This document shows, piece after piece, positions 25,415-34,461 of a stretch of DNA of 64,000 nucleotides. The DNA comes from Bacteroides sp. AN502(2024) (GTDB lineage Bacteria; Bacteroidota; Bacteroidia; Bacteroidales; Bacteroidaceae): contig NZ_JBGFSP010000003.1 in assembly GCF_041227145.1 (NCBI RefSeq), positions 2,728,001 to 2,792,000 on the forward strand, read 5' to 3'. A model generated the notes under the pieces. That model ran no database searches. It was not told the origin of the DNA and saw only the letters and a list, made by a program, of their open reading frames with translations. A program made the position numbers and the translations under genes. Position 1 is the stretch's first letter, and every line of letters starts with the position of its first letter.

Positions 25415-28168
25415 ATGAATAAAGCTATAAAATTAGTAATGATAGGTTTGCTGGTGTCGGCAAATATGCTGGCACAAGCAACAGACAGCATACAGCAGTA
25501 TGGCCGGAGTATTACGGTTGACTGGAAAGAATCCACTACTGCAGGAGGAATGGTGACAGCAGGGCAATTATCTCATAAAACGAGCATTAATCCTTCTAAT
25601 TCATTGTTTGGTTCTGTGTCGGGACTATATGTGTTGCAGAATGCCGGAAGTTCCTGGGCAGATGGTGCTACTATGTATATACGTGGTTTGGGGACCACCA
25701 ATAGTAAAAGTCCGTTGATATTGATTGATGGCTTTGTGCGTTCCATATCAGACTTGACTGTACAGGAAATAGAATCAGTGTCTGTTTTGAAAGACGCCGC
25801 TGCTTTAGCACTGTATGGGATACGAGGAGCTAACGGGGTGGTTTATGTTACCACGAAACGTGGAAAGGTTGGCAAACCGGTCATTAATTTCAATTATGAG
25901 TTTAATATGGGGACTCCTGTCCGTTTGCCGGAGATGGTAGATGGATATACTTATGCTCAAGCTTTGAATGAAGGTCTGAAAAACGATCAACTCACTCCCC
26001 GTTACATCCAGCGTGAACTGGACGCGTTTAGAGATCGCACTTATCCGGATTTTTATCCGGACGTAGATTGGTGGGGAGAGGCTTTGCGGAATCATAGTTT
26101 GGGTCATAATACGAACTTCTCTATTCAAGGAGGCGGTGACAAAGTGCAATATTATGCACAGTTGAATTATTTGAATGATCAGGGAATTCTGAGGCCGACC
26201 AATGATAATGAAGATTACTCCACGCAGTTTAAATTCTCAAAGTTGAATATACGGACTAATCTTGATATACAGGCTACTAAGACAACGAAGGTACAGCTAA
26301 GTATGTTAGGTAACTTTTCGGAACACAATCGTCCCGGTGCACAGATAGATGATATTTTCACAGCTTTGTATCAGGTCCCTTCAGGAGCGTTTCCTGTTAA
26401 AACAAAGAACGATGTATGGGGAGGTTCTACTATTTATTCCAACAATCCAATTGCTCTTATTTCGGGTAAGGGATATGCGCGTTCACAAAATCGTGCTTTG
26501 CATGCCGATATGAATATTCAGCAGGATTTGAGTGCTCTTGCTTCCGGACTATTTGTTTCTGTTCGGGTGGGACTTGACAGCGATGCCAGTTACTGGGATT
26601 CCAATACTCGTGATTTTGCTTACGAATCTTTAGTGAAAGGATGGGATGGAGAAGAAGACCAATATAAAAAATTGCGTAATGAATCTTCCTTGAATTTTAG
26701 TAGCAGTACGGGAGAAATTGTTCGCCGCTTTAACTTTAATGCCCAATTGAATTATGATAGAAATTGGGGAGTACATCGGCTGAATACTGTTTTACTTTAT
26801 GCCATGGATCGTATGGACCGTGATGGACAGAATGCATCTCGGGCCTATATGGATGTGGTTGGGCAGGCACATTATAGTTATAAGAACCGTTATTTGCTTG
26901 ATTTTGCTTTATCCGGTTCGGCGTCCAGTGTTTTAGAACCGAATCACCGTTGGGGGATGTTTCCGTCAATAGGACTTGGTTGGATTCTTTCGGAAGAAAG
27001 TTGGATGAAAGGAAAATCGGTTGATTTCTTAAAATTAAGAGCGTCTTATGGTATAGCCGGAAGGGCGGATTTTGGTATAAATCTGTATAAGTATTATATG
27101 GGAAGTGGTAACAGTTATTATTTCAAAGATACTCCGGCCAGCCAAAGTGGCATGACTGAGAAGCAGATTGCTGTGGACGGACTTACTTATGAAAAGTCGC
27201 ATAAGTTGAATGTTGGCTTGGATTTCATGGCGTGGAAAAAGTTTTCATTAACTATTGATGGATATTATGATCATCGGACAGATATTCTGGTTGATGGTGG
27301 TAATGCGATTTCTTCTGTATTCGGAATGACTGTTCCCAAGCGTAATGATGGTATTGTCAATAGTTATGGAGTGGAATTAATGGCAGGGTGGAATGACCGG
27401 ATAGGTGAGTTCAGTTATCAGATAGGCGGACAATTCTCGTTCAATCGGAGTAAAATTATCAATATGAATGAGGAATACCGTCCGTATGATTATCTGGAAC
27501 GTACAGGGCATCGTGTCGGTCAACTATTTGGTTATGAAGTAGAGGGAATCTATAAGAATCAGGAAGAAATAGATCAACGTGAGGTAAAACAGTATTTATC
27601 AGAGGTACACTCCGGTGATTTAAAACTCAAAGATCAGAATGGCGATAAACGGATTGATCAATATGATCAAGTTGCTATGGGATATAATGCTATATGTCCG
27701 GAGATTTATTATGGCTTTAATTTAGGTGCTGAATACAAAAGGTTGGGAATTTTGGCGCAATTTCAGGGAGTGGCCAATTATAGCCAGGTGTTAAATACAC
27801 GGAGTGTATATCGCCCGTTGATTAATAACAATACAATTTCCAGGTATTATTGGGAAAATCGTTGGAGTGAAAATAATCCGAACGGAACCTTACCCAGACT
27901 AACCACATTGGGATCAGCCAATAATTATAATAATAACTCATTATGGGTGGCAGATGCTTCATTTTTGAAGTTACGGACATTAGAAGTTTATTATCGATTA
28001 CCCGATAAATGGTTACGTAAGCAGAACGTTGTAAAATCCGTGAAGTTTTATGTTCGCGGACACGATCTGTTATGTTTGGACGGTATTGATATTGCTGATC
28101 CGGAGGCATTGGGAGCTACTCATCCTGCGATGAAACAATATACATTTGGTTTTAATTTACAATTCTAA
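25415..28168 (+). CDS. SusC-like transporter lacking the N-terminal regulatory-like domain (pair 2)
   Basis: About 917 residues from ATG 25415 (signal peptide MNKAIKLVMIGLLVSANMLA). An earlier in-frame start at 25367 would overlap susD and place charged residues before the signal. Unlike its neighbour it goes almost directly into the plug (GSVSGLYVLQNAGSSWADGA, IDGFVRSISDLTVQEIESVS, GANGVVYVTTKRG), with no CarboxypepD_reg-like domain. The barrel ends KQYTFGFNLQF. It pairs with the following susD. Confidence 0.93.
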   Translation: MNKAIKLVMIGLLVSANMLAQATDSIQQYGRSITVDWKESTTAGGMVTAGQLSHKTSINPSNSLFGSVSGLYVLQNAGSSWADGATMYIRGLGTTNSKSPLILIDGFVRSISDLTVQEIESVSVLKDAAALALYGIRGANGVVYVTTKRGKVGKPVINFNYEFNMGTPVRLPEMVDGYTYAQALNEGLKNDQLTPRYIQRELDAFRDRTYPDFYPDVDWWGEALRNHSLGHNTNFSIQGGGDKVQYYAQLNYLNDQGILRPTNDNEDYSTQFKFSKLNIRTNLDIQATKTTKVQLSMLGNFSEHNRPGAQIDDIFTALYQVPSGAFPVKTKNDVWGGSTIYSNNPIALISGKGYARSQNRALHADMNIQQDLSALASGLFVSVRVGLDSDASYWDSNTRDFAYESLVKGWDGEEDQYKKLRNESSLNFSSSTGEIVRRFNFNAQLNYDRNWGVHRLNTVLLYAMDRMDRDGQNASRAYMDVVGQAHYSYKNRYLLDFALSGSASSVLEPNHRWGMFPSIGLGWILSEESWMKGKSVDFLKLRASYGIAGRADFGINLYKYYMGSGNSYYFKDTPASQSGMTEKQIAVDGLTYEKSHKLNVGLDFMAWKKFSLTIDGYYDHRTDILVDGGNAISSVFGMTVPKRNDGIVNSYGVELMAGWNDRIGEFSYQIGGQFSFNRSKIINMNEEYRPYDYLERTGHRVGQLFGYEVEGIYKNQEEIDQREVKQYLSEVHSGDLKLKDQNGDKRIDQYDQVAMGYNAICPEIYYGFNLGAEYKRLGILAQFQGVANYSQVLNTRSVYRPLINNNTISRYYWENRWSENNPNGTLPRLTTLGSANNYNNNSLWVADASFLKLRTLEVYYRLPDKWLRKQNVVKSVKFYVRGHDLLCLDGIDIADPEALGATHPAMKQYTFGFNLQF

Positions 28169-28180
28169 ATTGAAGAGACA

Positions 28181-29845
28181 ATGATGAAAAAAATAAGGAC
28201 TAAAAATATAATACTGCTTCTATCTTTATTGATGATGACAGGGTGTGATTTTATGGATTGCGACGAGTCTGATAACTTTACCAAACAAGAGGTGCTTGAT
28301 AGCTATACTCGTGTGAAGCAATTGGTAACCAATGTATATGGCTTCTTAAAGGCAGACTTTTGTTCCATAGACGGAGCTATGCTGGATGCAGCTACGGATG
28401 ATGCTGTTCATATTTACAACTCTTCTAATATCCAACGGTTTGTGGACGGTACATGGTCTGCCAATAATTTGGTGGATAATGTGTGGGCACATTATTACGA
28501 AGGAATTCGTGCTGCCAATTTCTATTTGAAAGAGACTGCCGGACTGACATTTGATGAATGGAAATATTCGGATGATTATGAGGATATAATGAAAGAGTTT
28601 ACTAATTATCAATATGAAGTTCGTTTTCTTAGAGCTTATTTCTATTTTGAATTAATCAAACGTTATCGTAATATTCCTTTTGTCCTAAATGTTTTGTCGC
28701 AAGATGAAGCGAACGGAGTAAATTCTGAATCCTATGAAAAGATTGCTAAATTTATTGTGGATGAGTGTTCGGAACTTACTCATATCTTACCTGTAGATTA
28801 TAATAATTTCAGTGCGAAAGAAAAAGGACGTGTTACGAGAGCAGCCGCTATGGCATTAAAGTCACGTGTTACTTTGTATATGGCTAGTCCCTTGTTTTCG
28901 GAGAATAGTGAGGACAAATGGAAGCTGGCTGCAGAAGCTGCTTATGATATTATAAAACAGAAAGATGATTTAGGCTTAGATTTAGTTCCTTATCCTCAGA
29001 TATTTAATGATGAAAATAATAAAAAAGCAGAGGTTATATTGTATCGTCCGACAGGAGAGAGTGGGAGCTTTGAAAAAGCTAATTATCCTATTGGGGTCGA
29101 GGGTGGAAAGACATCTACTTGTCCGACACAAAACTTGATGGAAGCATATGATATGAAAGACGGTACTCCTTTTGTATGGGATGACCATCAGGCAAATCCG
29201 TATGATAATCGTGATCCTCGTATGAAATATACGATTGTTTGCAATGGAATGAAATGGCCTGTAGATCCTGTGGAAATATGGGAAGGAGGAGCAAACGGAC
29301 TGCCACTGCAGAATGCCACCACGACAGGATATTATTTGAAAAAGTATGTAAATAATACGATTAGTTTCGAAGCTGGTAGCACTGTTACGAAAAAACAGCA
29401 TAATTGGGTGTTATTCCGTTATGGTGAGATTTTGCTTAATTATGCAGAAGCTATGATTAATGCCTTTCATAACCCCAATTATAAAGATGCAGTTTATAAT
29501 ATGAGTGCACGTGAAGCGGTGAATCTGGTTCGTGGTCGTACGAATATTGCGTTGCCCGGACTTCCGTCGGATATTACAGAACAGGATTTCGTGAAACGCC
29601 TGAAGAATGAGCGTCGTGTTGAATTGGCTTTTGAAGGTCATCGTTTTTGGGATGTCCGTCGTTGGAAGGAACTGAAAGAGACGGCTAATATATATGGGGT
29701 AAAAATAACGAAGAATAATGAGACTATCAATTATGAGAAATTCCTGCTCGAAACTCGTGTGGTAACAGATAATATGTATTTTTATCCTATACCAAATACT
29801 GAACGTTTTAAAAATATGAATCTGGGACAGAATCCCGGGTGGTAA
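28181..29845 (+). CDS. SusD-like lipoprotein (pair 2)
   Basis: 554 residues. Lipobox MMTGC (Cys 22), then DFMDCDES. SusD landmarks: YEGIRAANFYLKE, RFLRAYFYFELIKRY, RAAAMALKSRVTLYMASPLF, LFRYGEILLNYAEAMIN and RRVELAFEGHRFWDVRRWKE, ending NLGQNPGW. Two adjacent start codons (28181, 28184) are equally possible. It is last in the locus and followed by a terminator. Confidence 0.94.
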   Translation: MMKKIRTKNIILLLSLLMMTGCDFMDCDESDNFTKQEVLDSYTRVKQLVTNVYGFLKADFCSIDGAMLDAATDDAVHIYNSSNIQRFVDGTWSANNLVDNVWAHYYEGIRAANFYLKETAGLTFDEWKYSDDYEDIMKEFTNYQYEVRFLRAYFYFELIKRYRNIPFVLNVLSQDEANGVNSESYEKIAKFIVDECSELTHILPVDYNNFSAKEKGRVTRAAAMALKSRVTLYMASPLFSENSEDKWKLAAEAAYDIIKQKDDLGLDLVPYPQIFNDENNKKAEVILYRPTGESGSFEKANYPIGVEGGKTSTCPTQNLMEAYDMKDGTPFVWDDHQANPYDNRDPRMKYTIVCNGMKWPVDPVEIWEGGANGLPLQNATTTGYYLKKYVNNTISFEAGSTVTKKQHNWVLFRYGEILLNYAEAMINAFHNPNYKDAVYNMSAREAVNLVRGRTNIALPGLPSDITEQDFVKRLKNERRVELAFEGHRFWDVRRWKELKETANIYGVKITKNNETINYEKFLLETRVVTDNMYFYPIPNTERFKNMNLGQNPGW

Positions 29846-29853
29846 TTATGAAA

Positions 29854-29900
29854 CTATTGGAGTGTCTCTCCGATAGGAGAGAATGCTCCAATAGCATGTT
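29854..29900 (+). terminator. Terminator of the susCD locus
   Basis: CTATTGGAG (29854-29862) pairs with CTCCAATAG (29886-29894), and inside it TCTCTCC (29865-29871) with GGAGAGA (29876-29882), loop GATA; then a T-run. Confidence 0.85.
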
Positions 29901-29973
29901 TTTAACTATGGCGATGTGGAATCGGTATTACCTTAATTGAAAAAGGATAGAAGATTTGAGACTTTGTTGAAAA

Positions 29974-30019
29974 AAATTAAGAGAAAAGCCCACGAAGAGT
30001 AAGACTTTTCTCTTAATTT
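29974..30019 (-). terminator. Terminator of the small lipoprotein gene
   Basis: Perfect 15-bp stem: AAATTAAGAGAAAAG (29974-29988) and its complement at 30005-30019. On the minus strand it is followed by a T-run and lies just downstream of the lipoprotein stop. Confidence 0.8.
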
Positions 30020-30050
30020 ATAAAGAGTGACATTCACTGAATATCCCGAA

Positions 30051-30272
30051 TTATTCAGCTACAGTTTCTGTTGCAGTGCTATCAGCATTCAAAGAATCTG
30101 CTGCTGCGGCTGCTGCTTGTTCTGCTTCAAGAGCTGCTGCTTCTACTGCTGCGATTGAGTCAGCAATACGGATAGAATCTGCAGTTGCTTTTGCTGCGTC
30201 AGCTGCTTTGTTACCACATGATGCGAATGATACTGCTACGATAGCTACGGCCATCAAAACTAATTTTTTCAT
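30051..30272 (-). CDS. Small alanine-rich lipoprotein
   Basis: 73 residues. Signal peptide with lipobox VSFASC (Cys 19). The mature part is made of A, D, E, S and few K, with AADAAKATADSIRIADSIAA-like heptads that would form one amphipathic helix or coiled coil. No enzymatic motif. It resembles small helical envelope lipoproteins such as Lpp-like spacers in shape only; no homology is claimed. It is monocistronic with a -7 element and terminator of its own. Confidence 0.8.
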   Translation of the reverse strand: MKKLVLMAVAIVAVSFASCGNKAADAAKATADSIRIADSIAAVEAAALEAEQAAAAAADSLNADSTATETVAE

Positions 30273-30324
30273 TTTCTTTGCTTTTTAAAAACGTAATACA
30301 ATCAATTGCTTTATTAAAACGGTG

Positions 30325-30332
30325 CAAAGGTA
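30325..30332 (-). promoter_or_regulatory. Small lipoprotein promoter, -7 element
   Basis: On the minus strand TACCTTTG, a perfect TAnnTTTG, about 53 nt before the ATG. No clear -33 box. Confidence 0.5.
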
Positions 30333-30431
30333 TGCACTTTTTCAATAGGTTGTTCTCGAAATGCCAACTTTTTTTATATATTTTTTTCTAACTAACCCCT
30401 TTTTCTTCTCTTTTATATGTTTTAGAACATG

Positions 30432-32105
30432 CTAATCGACAGCAATACTGTTATATAAGTATCTTTTTATGCTTCTTTTAGGAGTTTTTTCAAATTCTGT
30501 TGGGTAAAGCTGGATTCTACTGATTTTTTCATAAGCGGCTACATTGCTGTTCAGGTTCTTAAGATTCTCATCCATGATTGTTTTCAGGCTATCGGGGTTG
30601 TTTAACCCGAGAGAATCCAATGCTTCATAATCGGCATAAACGAGTGCTACTAATTTTTTGTTGCGCTCGATAACGAGACTTTCAAGAATGAAAGGCAGGT
30701 TGTTCAGTTTTGTTTCCAACTCTTCAGGGAAAATATTCTGCCCGTTTGAACTTAAGATCATGGTCTTGAGTCGTCCCCGGATAAAAATATTCCCGTTGTT
30801 GTCCATGCTGCCGAGGTCACCGGTACGTAACCAACCGTCCTGAGTGAACACCTCCTGTGTTGCTTTTGGGTTTTTGTAATATCCCACCATCACGTTCTCT
30901 CCCCGAACCTGAATCTCTCCGGTTTCTGCTTCCGGATTTTCTTTATAGATACGTGCTTCCATTATATCCAGAACTTTTCCGGAAGAGCCTGCTATGAATT
31001 CATCCCAAGGAGCATAGCTGATCAGTGGTCCGCATTCCGTCATGCCGTAACCGATAGTAAAAGGGAATTTAATTTTATGGAAGAATTCTTCTACTTCTTT
31101 GTCCATAGCAGCCCCGCCGATAATGATTTCCTTAAACCGGCCTCCCAATGCATCCATTAGTCTTTTGCGTATCTGGTTGTATATCTGGGTATCGAGCAGA
31201 GGAATATTGAGTGCCCACTTCATTCCTTTTTTATTAATGAGCGGCTGGATGATATTCTTATATATCTTTTCGATTACTAGCGGGACAGTAATAATAAGGT
31301 TGGGTTTCACTTCCTCAAAAGCCTTCATTATGATTTTAGGAGAAGGAGTTTTTCCAAGCAAAGTGACATGAGTGCCGACAGCGGTTGCTGTCAGAAAGTC
31401 GAATGCACAGCCATATGCATGAGCAAGTGGGAGGAAAGAAAGCACTTTGTCTCCTTTTTTAAGAAGTTCGGTACGGATTCCGAAAGTGACATTGCCGGCA
31501 AGGTTGTTTCCCGTCAGCATCACTCCTTTGCTAAAACCGGTGGTCCCGGAAGTGTAGTTTAATAGCATCACCTTGTCATTAGATAAAGTGGTGTATTGAA
31601 TATCTTCACGAGTAAATCCTTTCGGATACAAAGAATGCATTTCTTTATCGGTATTTTTCAGAAACTTCTGTATGGTTTCTCCGTCACGCTGATAAAGACA
31701 CCGGAAATCAGTCAGTGAGAATACTCCCCGTAATCCTGCTAGTTTTTCCTCTTCCAGATTGTCCCAAATGCTGTCACTGGTGAACAAAAATACGGATTCA
31801 GAATGATTAACGATATGATGAACATCGTTAGGCGTGAAATCTTGGAGGATAGGGACAATAATTGCTCCGTACGTGATGGTTGCCATATAGGCGATGCACC
31901 AATGAGCGTTGTTTTTGCCGATAACTGAAATCTTATCCCCTCTGCGAAGACTACAATGTTTGAATAACAGATGTAAACGGGCGATTTTTTCAGCTACTTC
32001 CCCATAAGTATATTGGGTATTTTCTCCATAATCTGTATAACAAGGTAGATCCCAATTTTCACGAAAACTATTTTCGTATAGTTTAATGAAATTCTCTTTA
32101 ATCAT
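30432..32105 (-). CDS. Long-chain fatty acid-CoA ligase (AMP-forming)
   Basis: 557 residues from ATG 32105; the upstream alternative start (32192) lies inside the promoter palindrome. The adenylation domain shows the P-loop YTSGTTGFSKGV, the GYGMTECGP A5-type motif, and WLRTGDLGSMDNNGNIFIRGR near the C-terminal subdomain. Family: AMP-binding enzymes that activate fatty acids as acyl-CoA; whether the acceptor is CoA or a carrier protein cannot be told from sequence. Divergent from mtaB through a palindromic promoter. Confidence 0.88.
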   Translation of the reverse strand: MIKENFIKLYENSFRENWDLPCYTDYGENTQYTYGEVAEKIARLHLLFKHCSLRRGDKISVIGKNNAHWCIAYMATITYGAIIVPILQDFTPNDVHHIVNHSESVFLFTSDSIWDNLEEEKLAGLRGVFSLTDFRCLYQRDGETIQKFLKNTDKEMHSLYPKGFTREDIQYTTLSNDKVMLLNYTSGTTGFSKGVMLTGNNLAGNVTFGIRTELLKKGDKVLSFLPLAHAYGCAFDFLTATAVGTHVTLLGKTPSPKIIMKAFEEVKPNLIITVPLVIEKIYKNIIQPLINKKGMKWALNIPLLDTQIYNQIRKRLMDALGGRFKEIIIGGAAMDKEVEEFFHKIKFPFTIGYGMTECGPLISYAPWDEFIAGSSGKVLDIMEARIYKENPEAETGEIQVRGENVMVGYYKNPKATQEVFTQDGWLRTGDLGSMDNNGNIFIRGRLKTMILSSNGQNIFPEELETKLNNLPFILESLVIERNKKLVALVYADYEALDSLGLNNPDSLKTIMDENLKNLNSNVAAYEKISRIQLYPTEFEKTPKRSIKRYLYNSIAVD

Positions 32106-32181
32106 TGCACGCTTTTTAGTGAATTGTGCAAAAGTAGGAATAAACTTTCGTATCCAAAAGTGTTTTACTAATAATAATGTG

Positions 32182-32197
32182 TAACTTTGCAAAGTTA
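32182..32197. promoter_or_regulatory. Palindromic double -7 element for divergent genes
   Basis: TAACTTTGCAAAGTTA is a perfect 16-bp palindrome in which each strand reads TAACTTTG, the consensus -7 box. One side points to mtaB (ATG 26 nt downstream), the other to the acyl-CoA ligase (84 nt). No good -33 TTTG is seen on either side. Confidence 0.6.
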
Positions 32198-32215
32198 ATG
32201 TGTTTATAACAGCTT

Positions 32216-33535
32216 ATGATAGATACTACTGTATTTCAAAATAAGACAGCCGTTTATTATACTTTAGGCTGCAAATTAAATTTTTCAGAGACTTCAACTA
32301 TCGGTAAAATTCTGCGTGAAGCAGGAGTTCGGACTGTGCGCAAAGGAGAGAAAGCGGATATCTGTGTGATAAATACCTGTTCGGTAACGGAGATGGCAGA
32401 TAAGAAATGTCGGCAGGCTATTCATCGCCTGGTAAAACAGCATCCTGACGCTTTTGTGGTAGTGACCGGATGTTATGCGCAATTGAAGCCTGGTGACGTA
32501 GCAAAGATAGATGGAGTAGATATAGTGCTGGGAGCGGAACAGAAGGGAGAACTGCTTCAATATCTGGGCGACCTCCAAAAGCATGAAAAAGGAGAAGCCA
32601 TCACTACTGCAACCAAAGATATCCGTTCATTCTCTCCTTCGTGTTCAAGGGGAGACCGTACCCGTTTCTTTTTGAAGGTACAGGATGGATGTGATTATTT
32701 TTGTTCTTATTGCACGATTCCTTTTGCCCGGGGACGAAGTCGTAACGGGACCATTGATTCCATGGTTAAGCAGGCCCGTCAGGCGGCGGCTGAAGGAGGA
32801 AAGGAAATTGTTTTGACCGGAGTGAATATCGGAGATTTTGGTAAAACAACTGGAGAGAGTTTCTTTGATCTGGTAAAAGCGTTGGATCAGGTAGATGGAA
32901 TCGAACGCTATCGTATATCTTCTATAGAACCTAATTTGTTGACTGATGAGATCATTGAATTTGTAGCTCACTCCCGTAGTTTTATGCCCCATTTCCATAT
33001 TCCTTTGCAGTCTGGTTGTGATGAGGTTTTAGAGTTAATGCGTCGTCGTTATGATACGGCTCTTTTTGCTTCGAAAGTAAAGAAGATAAAAGAGGTGATG
33101 CCAGATGCTTTTATCGGTGTGGATGTAATTGTGGGGACTCGTGGTGAAACGCCCGGATATTTTGAACAAACTTATCAGTTTCTTGAGGGGCTGGATGTGA
33201 CACAGTTGCATGTGTTTAGTTATTCCGAACGTCCTGGAACGCAAGCCTTAAAAATTGAATATGTGGTTTCTCAGGAAGAGAAACATCAGCGTAGTCAACG
33301 TTTATTGACACTGTCGGATCAAAAAACGCAGACCTTTTATGCCCGTCATATTGGGCAGATAATGCCGGTTCTGATGGAAAAACCGAAGACGGGTGCTCCG
33401 ATGCATGGATTTACGGAGAACTATATACGTATAGAGGTGGAAAGCAATGATTCATTGGATAATAGGGTGGTCAATGTATGTTTGGGAGATTTTAATGAAG
33501 AGATGACAGCACTTAGAGGTACAATTCTGATATAA
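32216..33535 (+). CDS. mtaB: tRNA t6A37 methylthiotransferase MtaB
   Basis: 439 residues. N-terminal UPF0004 domain with cluster cysteines C19, C55 and C86 (LGCKLN, NTCSVT, TGCYAQ), radical SAM motif C159/C163/C166 (CDYFCSYC), a GVNIGDFG segment and a C-terminal TRAM-like region. The enzyme adds a methylthio group to t6A37 of tRNAs reading ANN codons. MtaB is preferred over MiaB because of the LGCKLNFSET start and length. First gene of a run with an acyltransferase, GT2 and mgsA. Confidence 0.9.
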   Translation: MIDTTVFQNKTAVYYTLGCKLNFSETSTIGKILREAGVRTVRKGEKADICVINTCSVTEMADKKCRQAIHRLVKQHPDAFVVVTGCYAQLKPGDVAKIDGVDIVLGAEQKGELLQYLGDLQKHEKGEAITTATKDIRSFSPSCSRGDRTRFFLKVQDGCDYFCSYCTIPFARGRSRNGTIDSMVKQARQAAAEGGKEIVLTGVNIGDFGKTTGESFFDLVKALDQVDGIERYRISSIEPNLLTDEIIEFVAHSRSFMPHFHIPLQSGCDEVLELMRRRYDTALFASKVKKIKEVMPDAFIGVDVIVGTRGETPGYFEQTYQFLEGLDVTQLHVFSYSERPGTQALKIEYVVSQEEKHQRSQRLLTLSDQKTQTFYARHIGQIMPVLMEKPKTGAPMHGFTENYIRIEVESNDSLDNRVVNVCLGDFNEEMTALRGTILI

Positions 33536-33537
33536 GT

Positions 33538-34461
33538 ATGGGAACAAAACTTATTTACTGGTTGGTATATAGTGGGATGTGGCTGTTTTCGGCACTTCCG
33601 TTCCGGGTTTTGTATATGTTCTCGGATTTGAATTATCTGCTGATGTATCATATTGGAAAATATCGTCGGAAAGTAGTTCGGGGAAACCTGTTGAGATCAT
33701 TCCCGGAAAAAACTGATGCCGAGAGATTGCAGATAGAACGCAAATTCTATCGCTATCTGTCGGATTATATGCTTGAAGATTTGAAATTGTTGCATATGTC
33801 TGCCGAAGAGCTTTGTGTGAGAATGACTTATAAGAATACGGAACAATATCTGGAACTGACTGAAAAGTACGGAGGCATTATTGTGATGATTCCTCATTAT
33901 GCCAATTATGAATGGTTGATTGGCATGGGTGCAATCATGAAACCCGGAGATGTTCCTGTGCAGGTTTATAAACCGTTGAGAGATCAATATCTGGATAAAC
34001 TTTTTAAGCGTATCCGATCTCGTTTCGGAGGATATAATATTCCCAAACATTCTACTGCACGCGAAGTTATTAAGTTGAAGCGTGATGGGAAAAAAATGGT
34101 AGTCGGTCTGATTACCGACCAATGGCCCAGCGGATTTGATAGATATTGGACTACTTTTTTAGGGCAGGAGACTGCTTTTCTGAATGGTGCCGAGCGTATT
34201 GCTAAAATGATGAATTTCCCTATTTTCTATTGCGAACTGAGTAAGAGACGCAGAGGATATTGTGAAGCGGAATTCAAACTAATGACGGAGACGCCGAAAG
34301 AAACCAAGGAAGGAGAAATCACTGAAATGTTTGCTCACCGATTGGAGCTGACGATTCGTAGGGAACCGGCATATTGGTTGTGGTCTCATAAACGCTGGAA
34401 ATTAACCAGAGAGGAAGCTGAACAACAGGAAGAATTGAACAAGAAGAAAGGACAGCAATGA
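33538..34461 (+). CDS. Lipid A biosynthesis acyltransferase (LpxL/HtrB family)
   Basis: 307 residues. N-terminal hydrophobic helix (about 5-30), then PHYANYEW with H120 and E125, the HX4E form of the catalytic HX4D/E motif, and a second conserved block GLITDQWPSG. The family transfers a secondary acyl chain onto Kdo-lipid A or a related lipid at the inner membrane. It starts 2 nt after mtaB and overlaps the next gene by 4 nt (ATGA). Confidence 0.88.
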   Translation: MGTKLIYWLVYSGMWLFSALPFRVLYMFSDLNYLLMYHIGKYRRKVVRGNLLRSFPEKTDAERLQIERKFYRYLSDYMLEDLKLLHMSAEELCVRMTYKNTEQYLELTEKYGGIIVMIPHYANYEWLIGMGAIMKPGDVPVQVYKPLRDQYLDKLFKRIRSRFGGYNIPKHSTAREVIKLKRDGKKMVVGLITDQWPSGFDRYWTTFLGQETAFLNGAERIAKMMNFPIFYCELSKRRRGYCEAEFKLMTETPKETKEGEITEMFAHRLELTIRREPAYWLWSHKRWKLTREEAEQQEELNKKKGQQ

